Assembly: GCA_015680685.1 (NCBI GenBank)
Contig: MNCI01005236.1
Span: 129,282 to 193,281, forward strand
DNA from: Gnetum montanum
Taxonomy: Eukaryota > Streptophyta > Gnetopsida > Gnetales > Gnetaceae
Length of the DNA: 64,000 bases
Direction of reading: 5' to 3'
In this document: positions 12,335 through 24,040 of the stretch, piece after piece
Position numbering within the stretch: position 1 is the stretch's first letter
How the letters are laid out: every line of letters begins with the position of its first letter
Position numbers and translations under genes: made by a program
The notes under the pieces: model-generated
The model's database searches: none
What the model was told of the DNA's origin: nothing
What the model saw: only the letters and a program-made list of their open reading frames with translations

Positions 12335-13163
12335 TAATGAATCATGTTTTTGCATGCTCCGATATCGAAGCCTTGATATCGGATACCCGATATTGGAGCC
12401 TAGGATGCATTATTGGATATATGATATTGTGAGCTATATGCCAACCTATAAATATAGCACTCAGACTCATGATTTTTATATCAATTTTTGTCATAGTTAG
12501 TGAAGATCTTGCAGCTTGTTTTCTCTAGAGTTAGAATATTTTGTAAGTGCCCATACTAGGAGTCTGAGTGTGTATAGATCTTTGTTCGAGCATTGATGTA
12601 CTTGAGCACAACAGTGTGATAGGAATAAAAATGAATCCTTTTGATAATCCTTGCAACACCAAGAATAAATTAATGTTTCCTTTAAGCACTTTAGTTTAAT
12701 GCATTTAAATTAAGTAATTAATTTTGAGTTGTTAATGAACACAAGCATGACCACTTTGAGCATACATATAATGTTTGGTAACCCTACAACATTTAACATT
12801 TGATAGCCCAATAATGTTGTATGTGTTTAGGATGTGTCCAGGAAAGTGGGATGGGTACTTGTGTTAGGCTAGCTAGGTAGTAGATAAATTAGATTCTAAA
12901 TTACTCTACCTTTCATTATTGTCATAGGTGATTAAATTTATAAAACCTAAAATGATAAAAATCATGTACCTATATTACACTTAAACCATATCCTTGAGCT
13001 TCACAAGTGTAGTTGAGAAGACAACAAATGTTCTCAATGCCCATTTCACTTTCGAGAAGAACTAGTACACTGGAGAACTATGGTCCATAGAATTCGACCA
13101 GATCATGCGTAAGTGCCTTAGTGATTTGTGTGGTTGGGCATAAGGTTACCTCATTGCTCATAA
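12335..13163 (+). repeat. 3' LTR of A1
   Basis: It starts TAATGAATCATG (G-to-A change of the TG end) and ends CTCATAA. TATA box CCTATAAATA is at 12445-12454. It is followed by the ATTTT duplication. Confidence 0.93.
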
Positions 13164-13168
13164 ATTTT

Positions 13169-13756
13169 GTTGTAGAAATAGATTTTATTACAGAGCTTAA
13201 AGATAAAGCATGTTGGGATGAGTTTTTGCAATCTAGACACACATTCTTTTGTCTTCCTTTGAACACTAGTGGACATTGGGTTCTTGTCATAGTTGACATA
13301 GTAGGATATAAAATATTGGTATATGATTCAATGCCTTCATCACAGCATCTTGCAGCAATAAGAAGATTGGTGCTGAACTTTATTGACTATTTGGTTGAGG
13401 GCTAGTTTGTCTGCTCTAAAGATGTCATTGAACTTAAGGATAAGAGGAAAAAAGTAGCTTCAAAATGAAATGTAATTTCAGTTGATGGTCTTCCTTGCTA
13501 AGAAAATGGATATGACTGTGGAATGTATACAATAATCTATTTGCATCACTTGGTATTCTGTGAAGAGTTGAATTTCACCATGAATTTTGTTTCAATGTAT
13601 TGAAAATCCATGATACATGAAATCCTAAGTTCTCTTAGAGTTTATCAAATTTGGAGAAACATGTACTTGTGGCATATGCTCAATGAGAACTACAATGAAC
13701 ATGGTCCACTTATATCACATGATATAACTAAATTTGATTATAGTCATTGTCCATGA
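13169..13756 (+). pseudogene. ULP1-like (C48) protease gene of the MULE, catalytic 3' part
   Basis: This continues the gene that ends at 3224, after the ATTTT duplication at 13164-13168. The C48 catalytic triad is visible in one frame: His in GHWVLV (codon 13274-13276), Asp in VYDSM (13325-13327) and Cys in DCGMY (13517-13519). Spacing is 17 codons from His to Asp and 64 from Asp to Cys, which fits Ulp1 proteases. Stops at about 13404, 13468 and 13500 break the frame, and the natural stop is probably TGA at 13754-13756. The protein resembles Ulp1 domains of plant MULEs rather than housekeeping SUMO proteases, an inference from its neighbours and the coiled-coil front. Confidence 0.8.
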
Positions 13757-15070
13757 TGCATTTCATTTTTTTGATGTCATTGGGTTGTAATGCATCTCCT
13801 CTGTAATTCTGTAAATGAATTTATGATACCTTTTAGTTGAAATGGATATCTTTTTCACTTTTGTAAAAGTATTTATAATATATTGTGCATACTATTTTCT
13901 ATCTTGGTGTCTTTCTTGATATTCTATAAATCCAATAATTAATTATTACAACATTATAAGAAAAGACCCATAACTTACACTCAAGCTTAATATGTTGAGA
14001 GAAGGATCATAGTCACATAAGACTTTCTTAAATTTTTTTTTTGCCTTTCAAATTAACAATTTTAAAATTTTATAAAGTACTCATGCATTAACCAATGAGT
14101 TGCAATGCATTTGCATTTTTAGATTATGACATTATGTGAAATGCAATTTCTTGCACACTAAAAATGCATGCCAATGTGAACCACATGTTCTCATAGTTCA
14201 CAATATATTGCAATAGACATGTAATTGCATTCTTAGCAAAAAGATTGCGACATCATGCACATTGCATTTTCTAACACATGCAAATTGCATGGACATGCAT
14301 CTCATAGGTCACTCGCATTGTTTTTAGCATGTATCTATTTCAAGATTTGATTATAATGTGAGTAGCATTCCCATGTACTCTTTGATAGTTCGTAGGTTGC
14401 AAGGCTATGCAGCTATCACTTATCTGCACTATGCTTTTAGTGTCTTTGTTTTAGGTTGTGAGGATAGTGTGAGTCAGAGTATTGAGCAGTCTTAAATTTC
14501 AAAACAAATTTCAAGATATCAAGATTCTATGATATTTATATTATTTGTAATATGTCAATTTCCTAGAAGATAACAAACACATGATATGTACATAGGCATA
14601 AAACAAGAATATGGCGCATCCATTGCTACTCACATGCACTATTTCTCTATAAAAATAAGATTGTGAGAGTCATGTGAACCACATAACATTCACATATTTG
14701 GAAAACATAGTGTGAGTACACAACGACTGTTAATTTCATTGTAGTTGATAGCCGAAGCCACATTGGAAACAGTGCTACAAACATGTGACTTGTAGTGTAT
14801 TTGTAGTTTGAAAAATGCAAACTAGCAATGCATCACAAATCACATGTTATCATAGCTCACCAGAACTGCAAGTACATGCATGTTACAATGCATTGTAGAG
14901 CTTAAAATAAAGACTACGAGATGAATGCAATTTGCATGATCCCAACACTATTTTCCCTAATGACATATGAGTGAGTTCATGATTGCAGGACACTTGCACT
15001 ATTTCTTTTGGAAAGACTATGAGTAGACTGTGAGTCGCATGTTACTAGCACTATGTGTAAAGTTGATTTG
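13757..15070. repeat. MULE spacer with degenerate short repeats
   Basis: No gene. From about 14090 the sequence is a decayed array of short motifs such as TGCAAGTCACATG, CACATGTTCTCATAG and GCACTATTT. The same motifs follow the second ULP1 copy at 54.18-54.96 kb, and this spacer resumes after A2 at 24903. TGGGTTGTAATGCATCTC at about 13787 matches the position after the second ULP1 copy (about 53750). Confidence 0.55.
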
Positions 15071-15902
15071 TGATGAATCATGGTTTGCGAGGCCCCTATA
15101 TTAGATCCTCGATATCAGGTATGCGATATTGTAGCCTGGATAACGATATTGAATACACGATATTGTGATTTTTGTGTAGCCCTATAAATACAACATTCGA
15201 GCACATAGGAAAGGGGGAGTTAGTAATTCTTAGATAGAGTCTTATTATTATTATTTTAGTTAGTTTCCTTCTTTTCCCAGTGCATGCCCACAGTGTGATG
15301 ATTGTAATTGTATGGAACCTTTATTCGAGTGTAATAAAGATCAAGATTACTCCATCATTGCAGCATTCACTTAGCCTTTAATTACTTTAATTGTTAATTG
15401 TTATTTATTTTTTTCTTCATTAATATTTCTTTATCATCATTTACTATTCCTATTGTTAAGTGTGGAATGAGTACGACTTAAATAGAACATTTAAGTGTAA
15501 CTACTTGGTAACCTAGTAGCGTATCTAGGAGTGCTCAAGTAATGTGTTCTTGGTAATCCCAAAAGTAGTACACAAGGTTCAAGATGAGCATGGATGATTA
15601 AGGATGGATGCTCATCGCACTTAGGCTAGTTTAGATTTCACTTTTTATTACCTATTAGCTTAAGTCAAGATTATTTTCCATCATCTCTAGGAGTAGCATT
15701 AGTTAGGATCCCATCATTCACCTCACTCTAGACTAAACCATATGTGATAAAGTAAATAATAGTCCAGGTGGGAAGACAACAAATTGCAATCAATGTGGAA
15801 TTATCTAGATACCACAACTAGTCCATCTACAAAGTTTGATTGGATTGTGCATACATGCTCATATTTGTATGGTTGAGTGTAGGGGTACCTCACCACTCAT
15901 CA
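15071..15902 (+). repeat. Left LTR of A2 (plus orientation)
   Basis: 832 bp, from TGATGAATCATGG to CACTCATCA. The U3 motif block has GATATCAGG, GCGATATTG, CGATATTG and ACGATATTG (about 15110-15165). TATA box CTATAAATA is at 15182-15190 and poly(A) signal AATAAA at 15333-15338. About 28 bp just before that signal, present in the right LTR, are missing here. Confidence 0.9.
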
Positions 15903-16638
15903 TGGGCGAAGAAAACATCATCCCAACTTGCAAATTCATAACCTACCTAGTGATGATGAATCCCTATTGGCCACTATGAGCCCAATGCATATACAAGAGG
16001 CTATTCAAATACCTCATAGGCATCACAAGGAAAGCTGACTACCTAGACTTGACTTAAATAACTTTCCCAAGTTTTCAGGAGGCTATGATTTAGATCCACA
16101 ACATCATTTATAAGCATTCTACGATGCCTGTGCATGGAATAACATTGATAATTGATGGCAAAGACTTAAGCTCTTTCCTATGACACTCGTTGGCCAAGCA
16201 AAAGCATGGTATAGGTCTTTAAAACTAAAATCAATTTGACATTGGCTGACAATGGTAGAACTCTTCAATGAAAGATATCAAACCTATGCAAGAGTGTCAG
16301 CCTTGAGGAGACAAATCCAAGAGTGGAAACAAGGGCAACATGAACCCTTGGACATGACCTTAGAAAGATATTTTTCATTATTAAACAAATGCCCATGCCA
16401 TGGGTTCTCCAAAGAAAGGCTAATGTCTCACATCATGGATGGGCTTCATAATGAAACCAGGGAGACCCCAGGGATGTATGCTCTAGGCCAACTATATGAG
16501 TTACGAACCCATCAATTCCAAGAACTTATTAAGCGAGTAGTAAAGGAAGAAGGAGAAATAGCTAAATAGGAGAATATTGAAAGATCTCAATAGGATCGAA
16601 ATCTCAAAATAGCAAAGGTCCATGATCATAAAGAGGAT
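15903..16638 (+). pseudogene. Inverted gag arm of A2
   Basis: The capsid half of gag is in + orientation and matches the right-hand gag (-) from about 23480 to 22755. The longest readable stretch is 16252-16569, with LFNERYQTYARVSALRR, HEPLDMTLERYFSLL and GMYALGQLYELR segments. It is fused directly to the LTR end: the primer site and the first ~560 bp of the internal region seen on the right side are absent. It breaks off at AAAGAGGAT, next to an LTR remnant of the opposite strand. Confidence 0.8.
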
Positions 16639-16641
16639 GGC

Positions 16642-16673
16642 GATATCAGGGCCTAGCAAACCACGATTCATCA
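16642..16673 (-). repeat. 32-bp LTR start remnant at the A2 strand switch
   Basis: Read on the minus strand, this is TGATGAATCGTGGTTTGC and onward to GATATC, the first 32 bases of the A-family U3, directly after the 3' end of the internal region. Synthesis therefore entered the 3' LTR and then switched to the opposite strand within gag. Confidence 0.75.
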
Positions 16674-16859
16674 TACTGCCAAAACTAAATAACAACTCAT
16701 CCTCAAGTTAGACAAAATGAGAATGAGTTTGATTGATTACACAATGGATAGGTATGGGATTATTGACTAACTAGGAATTACTCATGCCGTAGTGTGGGGT
16801 CGAACAAAAAAAAATTAGGACATAGACACAAAATTACAAAAGGAAAAATTTGTTGGAAC
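16674..16859 (-). other. 3' untranslated end of A2
   Basis: It matches 26143-26310 and 58883-59000 (for example GTCAATAATCCCATACCTAT on the minus strand). The polypurine tract is changed to TTTTGGCAGTA. Confidence 0.7.
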
Positions 16860-19661
16860 TCATGTGATTCTTGGCGATGATGGCTTCTCCATAGGTCTCT
16901 TCCCCTTATCTTGTGCTCTAGGATTTGGAAATGGATGTATTTGAAGGATCGCCTGAAGCTTTTCTTCTTTGGTCTAGGGATCCTATGCCATCCATGCTGA
17001 TGCTCCATTGTTTGATGGAGTCAACACCTCTCATGAACATGGCAGTTGTAGAAACATCTGATTGGCCTTGACATACCAAGCTGCAAACAGCCGTCGTTCC
17101 TCTTCATAGGCTCTAGCTTTGTCTTTGCATTCTTGGTAATTTGTGAGCCATCAAGCCAAATCTGCTACGACATGCTTTTGTCCTTGGTAACTGGTCTTGA
17201 CCACCTCTAATTTAGAATTCACTACTTCCAATTTTTGCAATGTCTTCTTGTGTTCAACAAATTCGATTTCATATTTAGTATAGGTGGTTGTTACTTGCTT
17301 CTCTAATTCTATTCTCAGGAATCTTGCTATCAACATGGCTAAGTTGGTATACCGTAGGTTTGCCAACTCCATGTACTCCATGAGATCTTGTATCTGCAAG
17401 TCCTGGCTTTTTAATTTTGCTTGGTGGACAAAGGCATAAGTATCCAATATGGCCCACCAATCAGTGTTTTGAGCACTGAGAGTGTTAATATGGGTTTTGG
17501 CCATATGGATTTCTTTTTCTATCACTTGTTTGTACATCCCCACCTGATCTCTAAAATGCTCCTTAGGCTTTTCATGTCGCTTGGCCTCATTTTACCATGT
17601 GCTTATTATAATTGCTACCTTCTGGCAGATTGTGCATACCTCCTCCATTGAGAGGGTTGTATTTTCTCTAGCCAAGTGATTCATATCTTGGTTGACCCTT
17701 ATTAATTATTCTCATAATTGCTGAAAATTTTCTTCAAGAACATTCTTTTGTTTTTCTACTATGGTCAACTAGAGATTTTTAGCGGTGAGGTGTTTATTTT
17801 CTTCTTGTAAGGTCTTGAGTGCTTTGGCATGTGCATACGTTTAAGCTTGTGCCTTGGAAGCATCCTAATTAGCCTTCTCCTTTTCCTCCACCACCCTTTT
17901 ATTCTCTGCCAACAATTTAGTCTATTGCTATGTCTGAAAGGATTCTAGTTGGTCTACAGGGATGAATTGGGATGGATCCCACTATGCAGCTTGCAGGGTG
18001 ATGAGCTTTTCTTGGAGTCTTTTTAACTCCTCCTCTACATGTTCAGCCCTGACCTCTGCCATGACCAGCTTCCCTTTTGTAGAAATGAGGCCTGACTGTG
18101 TTGCTGTGACATATTGAGGAATGTCAAACAAGGATGTCATCACTTGTCCTGTCTGCAGTAACCAATCTAGAACATCCTCATGATCTGCAAGAGTCATTGA
18201 GGGACCGACCAAGGTTTGAGCATCGCGTGCTCCTATAAAATCTACTAGTGATACAAAAAGGATATTAAATGATTCCTTGATGTGATCTGTGACCACTTCT
18301 ATTGCTCCCATTGCATCTTGGTGTTGCATGACCACTACTGTGGTGCTTTCACTAGTTTCTAATTGCACCTAAAAAGATGTAGCGTTTCTAGAGATCTTTT
18401 GTGACCAGTGTGATTCCCCTCCTCTTGTTTGGATGGACACCTCACCCTGTGCATGATCAATTGAGACTATGGATTGTATGACATCATCAATGACCTTGAA
18501 GAGATTGGCTTCATCATGGCTTCCCCAATTGATCGATTCAATGATGGCCCTGAGATGGCTCATTGACGGTCGATAGTCCTATAGCGGCGGTGGTGGTTGG
18601 TCTTGTTGGCTTGTAGGTTGTGTGTTGGGCCCCACTTCTTATTGTTAACTAGGCCTTATGCCTGGAAGTTGGCTAGGCCCTGTAGTTTGAGGTGCAATGG
18701 GTCCCACTATTTGTTCTTGCTCAAGCTCAAGTGTCTCACCAACATTTTTCCTTTAGGCTGGTGGCTTCAGTAATTCAGCAAATGAAGCATTTTGAGCCTT
18801 TTTGGGGACATCATTGGTGTACCCCAGAATTCCAGCATGTCAGCACAGCTTCTTGATTAGGTAGGGAAAAGGCAATGTGAGCTTCCCTATCTTATGTTCT
18901 TCAAATTGCTTTAAAATTTCTATGAGATATAGATGGGGTAGGTTGGCATTAACCTTGCCCATCAAGATGGCACTTCCTATAGCTACATAGGTGGAAATTC
19001 TAGTTAATCCTTTTGTTGGGAAAATGTGATATGTGCTAATTTTGAAGTAGATCGTCTCTTCAAGTATGAGCTCTTCATATGCTTTATCTTCCTTGTCGTA
19101 TGCCCTTTTTAACCATATTTTGTACATGTTCACATCAGAGTGAGTGGATAGGTGAGCAACCTTGGGCCCTGTATTCAAAAGATTCAACATTTTCAAAATG
19201 GCCTTGGTAGAGAAATCAACAGAAACCCCACCAACATCAACGGTGGTGCCTTCTTCCTTGTTGTGCCAAAATTGGTACATCTCCCCTAGGTACCAATCAC
19301 CACTCTCAGAGAGAACAAGCCATAATGGAGACCCCTCAAGTTGGTCTCTGACTGCCTCAGGGGAAAATTCAATGAAAAGTCCAAAATTAAGTTCCACAAT
19401 CACAACTATTGATGTGGACCTTTCACAAATTTCCTGAACACATTCTGGGGATAATGTGAGATGTTGTCCTTGCTCAGGTGCCATGCTATCTCCCCCTTCA
19501 ACATGGCATGATTGTGCAATGACAAGAGGTTCTTGATGAATGTTGAATAATTGTGCCTCCTACTCTACATGTTCTTTGGGAGGTGTTTGGCCTCTACCTC
19601 TCCTTGGTCGTTTGGATGCACCCTAAGAGGGTCCTCATTGCTATCCTCTTTTAGGGGCCAT
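16860..19661 (-). pseudogene. Accessory 3' gene of A2, large coiled-coil protein
   Basis: A single frame of 934 codons runs from ATG at 19661-19659 to TGA at 16862-16860. About twenty in-frame stops interrupt it, but I found no frameshift: the open segments at 19484-18840, 18563-18369, 18368-17982 and 17543-17151 are all in phase. Order: basic N-terminus (RPRRGRG); a globular domain (about residues 85-285) with WLVLSESGDWYLGE, TIYFKISTYHIFP and LPFPYLIKKLC; a proline- and glutamine-rich linker; then long heptad-rich coiled coils to the end. The globular part resembles a family often labelled 'putative plant transposon protein' (recognised by pattern only). It occupies the position of the env-like gene of Athila elements, but I see no signal peptide or membrane segment. 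A homologue lies in A5 (61971-59130). Function unknown. Confidence 0.7.
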
Positions 19662-19911
19662 CTACAATCACATGGGACCAGTTATCAGTAAGGTTATTTA
19701 CAAAATTAGATTAATACCTTACTCCTTGCCCTTAATATATTCATTTCTTGCTTAGTGTGATTCAGAGTTAGAGATTTTCATGAAAATCCCCCTAAAGGTT
19801 TTGATATTGGGCCTAATTTGATTAGGCGACTCCAAAGAATAATTTTCATGGTCTGGGTGAAGAAATAAAATTAATTTGGCAAATTTTTTTAGCATTTTTG
19901 AGGTCACTTAC
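19662..19911 (-). other. Probable 5' UTR intron of the A2 accessory gene
   Basis: On the minus strand AAGG|GTAAGT (donor at 19911) and GTGATTGTAG|ATGG (acceptor ending at 19662) are canonical splice sites. The acceptor ends exactly at the start codon. A5 has the same arrangement (61972-62288) with little similarity between, which supports real splicing. Confidence 0.6.
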
Positions 19912-20163
19912 CCTTGATAATATCCTTCAAGCAACGACAAATTTTGAAAAAACTATGTGTAACTTGAAGCGTACCCTCCTCCCACGACTAAGTTAAACAC
20001 TCCAGGTTTAGGCAAGTTCGATTGGAATGAGAATCAAAGTATTAATGAGTAGGCTATGGATGTTTTGAATGATAAACATGCAAGCTCAAAAATTCGTGGA
20101 AGAAAATTTCAACAACTCCCCTCACATGAATAGTGAAAAATGATGTTGACGTGCACAGGGGGT

Positions 20164-20262
20164 CCATATATATAGTTTTTATAAACGCGATATCGTATAC
20201 TCGAGAGTGCAGACCCAATATTGTGTCAGACCTGATATTAGGTACCTGATAACATGTCCTTT
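20164..20262 (-). promoter_or_regulatory. Internal promoter of the A2 accessory gene
   Basis: On the minus strand a motif block (TAATATCAGG, CAATATTGG, ATACGATATCGCG, about 20255-20185) is followed by a TATA box, TATAAAAACTATATATATGG, at 20183-20164. Motif type and distance to TATA match the LTR U3 of the same element (GATATC series then CTATAAATA). A start about 25-30 bp downstream would give a ~230-nt first exon ending at 19912. Confidence 0.6.
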
Positions 20263-21745
20263 TGAAAATAGGGTATTTGGAAAAATTGATGAATTTTTGA
20301 ATTTCCAAGGTAAAAAATGAAGGATTTAAGGTTGAACTGAAAGATCTAGGGTAATGTTGAAGAGACCTAAAGGCATCGAAAGTGTAATGAAGTGGAATTT
20401 GATAATGAAATTCATGAATAGGATGAGAAAAAAGGACATGTTGTGGTGTGTAGGAATGTTGGAATTTAAAATAATGATAAAGAAAAAGATTATGATAGCA
20501 ATGCAATACTTGGAGGGTGTAAGATGATGTGGTGATGTGCAAAGAGTGCAAATTACAAAAGTTATGCAAGTGGATCCTCCCCAAAGTAGGTTCCTACTTA
20601 TCATGCCCTTACGTAACCACACCTAAAAATGTTCGTAGGCACTAAAAGGGTTAAATGCAATCCATACTAGTTCCACAAAAAACACACATGTAGATACCAC
20701 TATGATGGGGCATGAGTTCTATGCCACACAAGACACAAGTTAGAAATACTTAGACAATGAGGTGAAACGAATCATAAAAGGGGATTGCAGAGATTGAGAC
20801 ATGAGGTAACTGACCTTGGGCACCATGAATCCTGAGTGTAGGGTGTGATTAATGTGTCATTAGCCCATTTCTCTAAAATCAAGACCAAGTCCATTCCTCA
20901 GATCAGTGACATTGCATTATTTTGTCCAATGATGGACAACCATAAGAGCATCTTATCAGCAAGGTGTGGGAATTTCTTTGTGGCACATTCTTCTTTGGTC
21001 TTTTCTTCTAGCCGCTTTGGCACTTCATCCTTTCCAATAGTGAACCAAAGAAGCCACCAACCTTCAAGCATGGGTGCATGTCTTTCCAGTGGGACTCCCA
21101 AGATAGCATTGCATTTCTTTATTGAGTACCTTTATTACTCTTACTCCCATTTTTTGTTAGATCTACAAGGATCTTAGTACAACTAGGCTACATGATAGCA
21201 CCTATAGATGTCACCAAAAAGAATCCACAAGTCCCCTTGGTGTTGCACCCAGGTCATCCCTTTTAGTCCATCATTTTTTTCTCTAGGCATAATGAGCACA
21301 AAATTACTTTAAGTTTTAATGATGAAAAAAATATCATCATACCTAGAGTAGAACTTATTATTAATAGAATGGGTGGGTGGATGTTGTGAGCTCATTGTCC
21401 AAATAATTAGTCACCTAAGACTTGATAGCATAGAACAACACCTCAATTGAAAATTCACATGAGTATTTTATTCACCGATGAGATTACCCTCAAAAAGATA
21501 AAAAAAAATGGAATGAAAAACTAGAAAACAAAAAATTGCAAAATCAAAGAAAGGAAAAAACATTTACTAATTTTGCTTATTAGAATGGAGGATATCCCCC
21601 ATAACTAAACTTTTGAGCATGACTAGAATTAATAAATGGAAAAAGAAGATCCATGCATGTGGGCAATATTGGAGTCTGGTCATATCCAAACCACTAGATG
21701 TCTTTTGATGTGGTGGTTGGAATGTATCCAACTTGGGGTTCACAC
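20263..21745 (-). other. A2 region between gag and internal promoter, non-coding
   Basis: No protease, RT or integrase is readable on either strand. The part at about 21350-21600 matches the post-pol region of A1 (10390-10800), so the element jumps from the end of gag directly into post-pol sequence: an internal pol deletion. Short open frames here are not supported. Confidence 0.65.
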
Positions 21746-21747
21746 AC

Positions 21748-23889
21748 TCAATTAAAGTTGGCATAGTGGGGCAAATTATAAGATGTGGTCATGTGATAAG
21801 GAGTTGACCCACTATGGAAACCGTGATTGAAAGATGATATGCAAGGATCAATATGTCTTCCCACATGCTTATATTCATTGGGTTGCATGGTTGTTGGAGC
21901 ATTAATTGATGGCCTTGACAAGGTAATAGGAGGCATTGAGTTCGAGGAGGCAGATGCATCACAACATTGAACTTGTGCACAGTTGGTGGATGCAGTGGTT
22001 TCAGAATCATGCTGTCTCTTTCTACGGTCATGCCTAAATAAAGGAAGCTTTCGACATTGTGGAGGACCTCCACTACTATTGATAATAGCAGAACAAGTAA
22101 CATTCATGGGTTGGTTTTGTGGTGCAAAACCTTTTGGCACAACTGGTGGCGATGTAGAAGGAGGTGAATGATGAGAATATTGAGGGCAAGGAGAAGTGCA
22201 AGGAACATGAGGTGGTGATCTTGTTGGAGAGGACATGGGTTGATAGTACTCAAGAGGATGATAACAATGTGGTGAAATATAGGATGTTGACATAGCTTGA
22301 GAAATAGGATGTTGAACATAATAAGTGCTTGGGTTCGGATGGTATGAAGGGTGTGACCAGTTTGATGGTGGCCTCCCCCATGACTAGGGTTTTTGCCACT
22401 GTGGTTAAACCTGGTATTTCTATATGAAATATAGATGTAACATTCCTTCCCAATTATCATGTAAATGTCATAAGATTGGGCATTGGCCTTTTGGGTGATC
22501 GTATAGACAAATGTCACATTGATATGGGTGGTTTGCAGTTGAGCCCTTATCCTTATTTTCTTCAACCCTTCTTTCTGATTGTTGCATGGTGTCCTATCCT
22601 ATTTCTTAGTTTGACATGGTTCCACCTCTAATAATGTTGGCATATTCTCTACATTTTTCATGTACCCATTCCATCATCTTATTGATCTTTGCCTCAATTT
22701 CATCTAGTGATTGTAGTATTGGCAAAGATGATTCCATCTCCTTGAGGTGAGTTGATTTATCCTCTTTATGATCATGGACCTTTGTTATTTTGAGATTTCA
22801 GTCTTGTTGAGAGCTTTCAACATTCTCCCATTTAGCTATTTCTCCTTCTTCCTTTACTACCCACTTAATAAGTTCTTGGAATTTGTGGTTTTGTAACTCA
22901 TATAGTTGGCCTGGGGCATACATCCCTAGGGTCTCCTTGGTTTCATTACAAAGCCCATCCATGATGTGATACATTAGCCTTTCTTCGGAGAACCGATGGC
23001 TTGGGAATTTCTTTAATAATGAAAAATATCTTTCTAAGGCCATGTTCAAGGGTTCATGTTGCCCTTGTTTCCACTCTTGGATTTTTCTCCTCAAGGCTGA
23101 CACTCTTGCATAGGTTTAATATCTTTCATTGAAGAGTTCTACCATTGTTGGCCAATGTTGAATTGATTTTGGTTTTAAAGACCTATACCATGCTTTTTCT
23201 TGGCCAATGTGTCATAGGAAAGAGCTTAAATCTTTGCCATCCATTATCAATGTTGTTCCATGCATAGGCATCATAGAATGCTTGTAAATGATGTTGCGGA
23301 TCTAAATCATGGCTTCCTGAAAACTTGGGAAAGTTATTTAAGTCAAGCCTAGGTATTCAGCTTTCCTTGTGATGCCTACAAGGTATTTGAATAGACTCTT
23401 GTATATGCATTAGGCTCTTAGTGTCCAACAAGAGTTCATCATCACTAGGTAGGTTATGAATTTACGAGTTGGGATGATGTTGTCTTTGTTCATGTTGCCA
23501 TTCCTGACTTTGCCTGTGAGCTCGACCTTTATTTTTATGCCAACCCCTTGAAAGATGATCATCTATGTCATGAATTGACATCAAAGGAGTAGAGGAAGAG
23601 AAAGAACTAGAATACTTGTCATAACTTTTGTAAGTCTCCAAATCATCCCTGGATAAATTCATGTTAACCATCGAGAAGGTCCTAGGCCTTACGGGTCCCC
23701 TCATTCCATGGGATGTCCCATCCTTACTAGAGGTATTAGAGTTGAATGACAAGAGTCCTTGAGTATCACTAGGGTGCTCATGAACATAGGGGACCCCTGC
23801 ATAAGATTGAGTACTTCAAACTTCATCTTCATCATCATATATTTCATTGATTCTCCAATGAATTGCCTCACAAATTGTTGTGTTATCAT
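21748..23889 (-). pseudogene. A2 gag remnant (minus strand)
   Basis: Begins near ATG 23889. Read on the minus strand: a variable N-terminal part; a capsid region (about 23330-22800) with FPKFSGSHDLDP, WQRFKLFP, HEPLNMALERYFSLL and GMYAPGQLYELQ segments; a zinc-knuckle-like CDICLYDHPKGQC near 22515-22475; and a proline-rich tail (22293-21748). Several stops and at least one frameshift. The capsid half is duplicated in inverted orientation at 15903-16638. Confidence 0.75.
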
Positions 23890-24021
23890 AGTCTTATGAG
23901 AGAGACATTGTTGTGAATTGTGTGTGACTTGTTTGTAATTACTTTTTTTCTAAAAGATATATTGTCAAGGCTTTCTTACAGTGATCTTGAATGATGTAAC
24001 TAATCTAAATAACTAGCACCA

Positions 24022-24039
24022 TCCCCAGCAACGACACCA
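24022..24039 (-). other. Primer-binding site of A2 (tRNA-Asp type)
   Basis: TGGTGTCGTTGCTGGGGA on the minus strand, one base after the LTR. All three differences from the tRNA-Asp complement are C-to-T changes. Only the right-hand LTR has a primer site. Confidence 0.8.
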
Positions 24040-24040
24040 A

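Larger units (their letters stand above)
3225..13163 (+). mobile_element. A1: Athila-like Ty3/gypsy LTR retrotransposon
   Basis: A complete but decayed element of 9.94 kb lies in the ULP1 gene. It has two direct LTRs (832 and 829 bp) and a perfect 5-bp target duplication, ATTTT, at 3220-3224 and 13164-13168. A primer-binding site directly follows the 5' LTR and a GGGGGTA tract precedes the 3' LTR. The order gag, protease, RT, RNase H, integrase is that of Ty3/gypsy. The tRNA-Asp-type primer site and about 2 kb of non-pol sequence before the 3' LTR fit the Athila lineage. Every coding domain carries stop codons. Confidence 0.92.

Noticed and set aside
19162-19437. Plus-strand open frame opposite the A2 accessory gene
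   Set aside because: Shadow of the conserved minus-strand frame, which has a homologue in A5.
16860-19661. Retroviral-type envelope gene
   Set aside because: The position matches the Athila env-like gene, but no signal peptide, cleavage site or membrane segment is visible; coiled coils and a soluble globular domain dominate.
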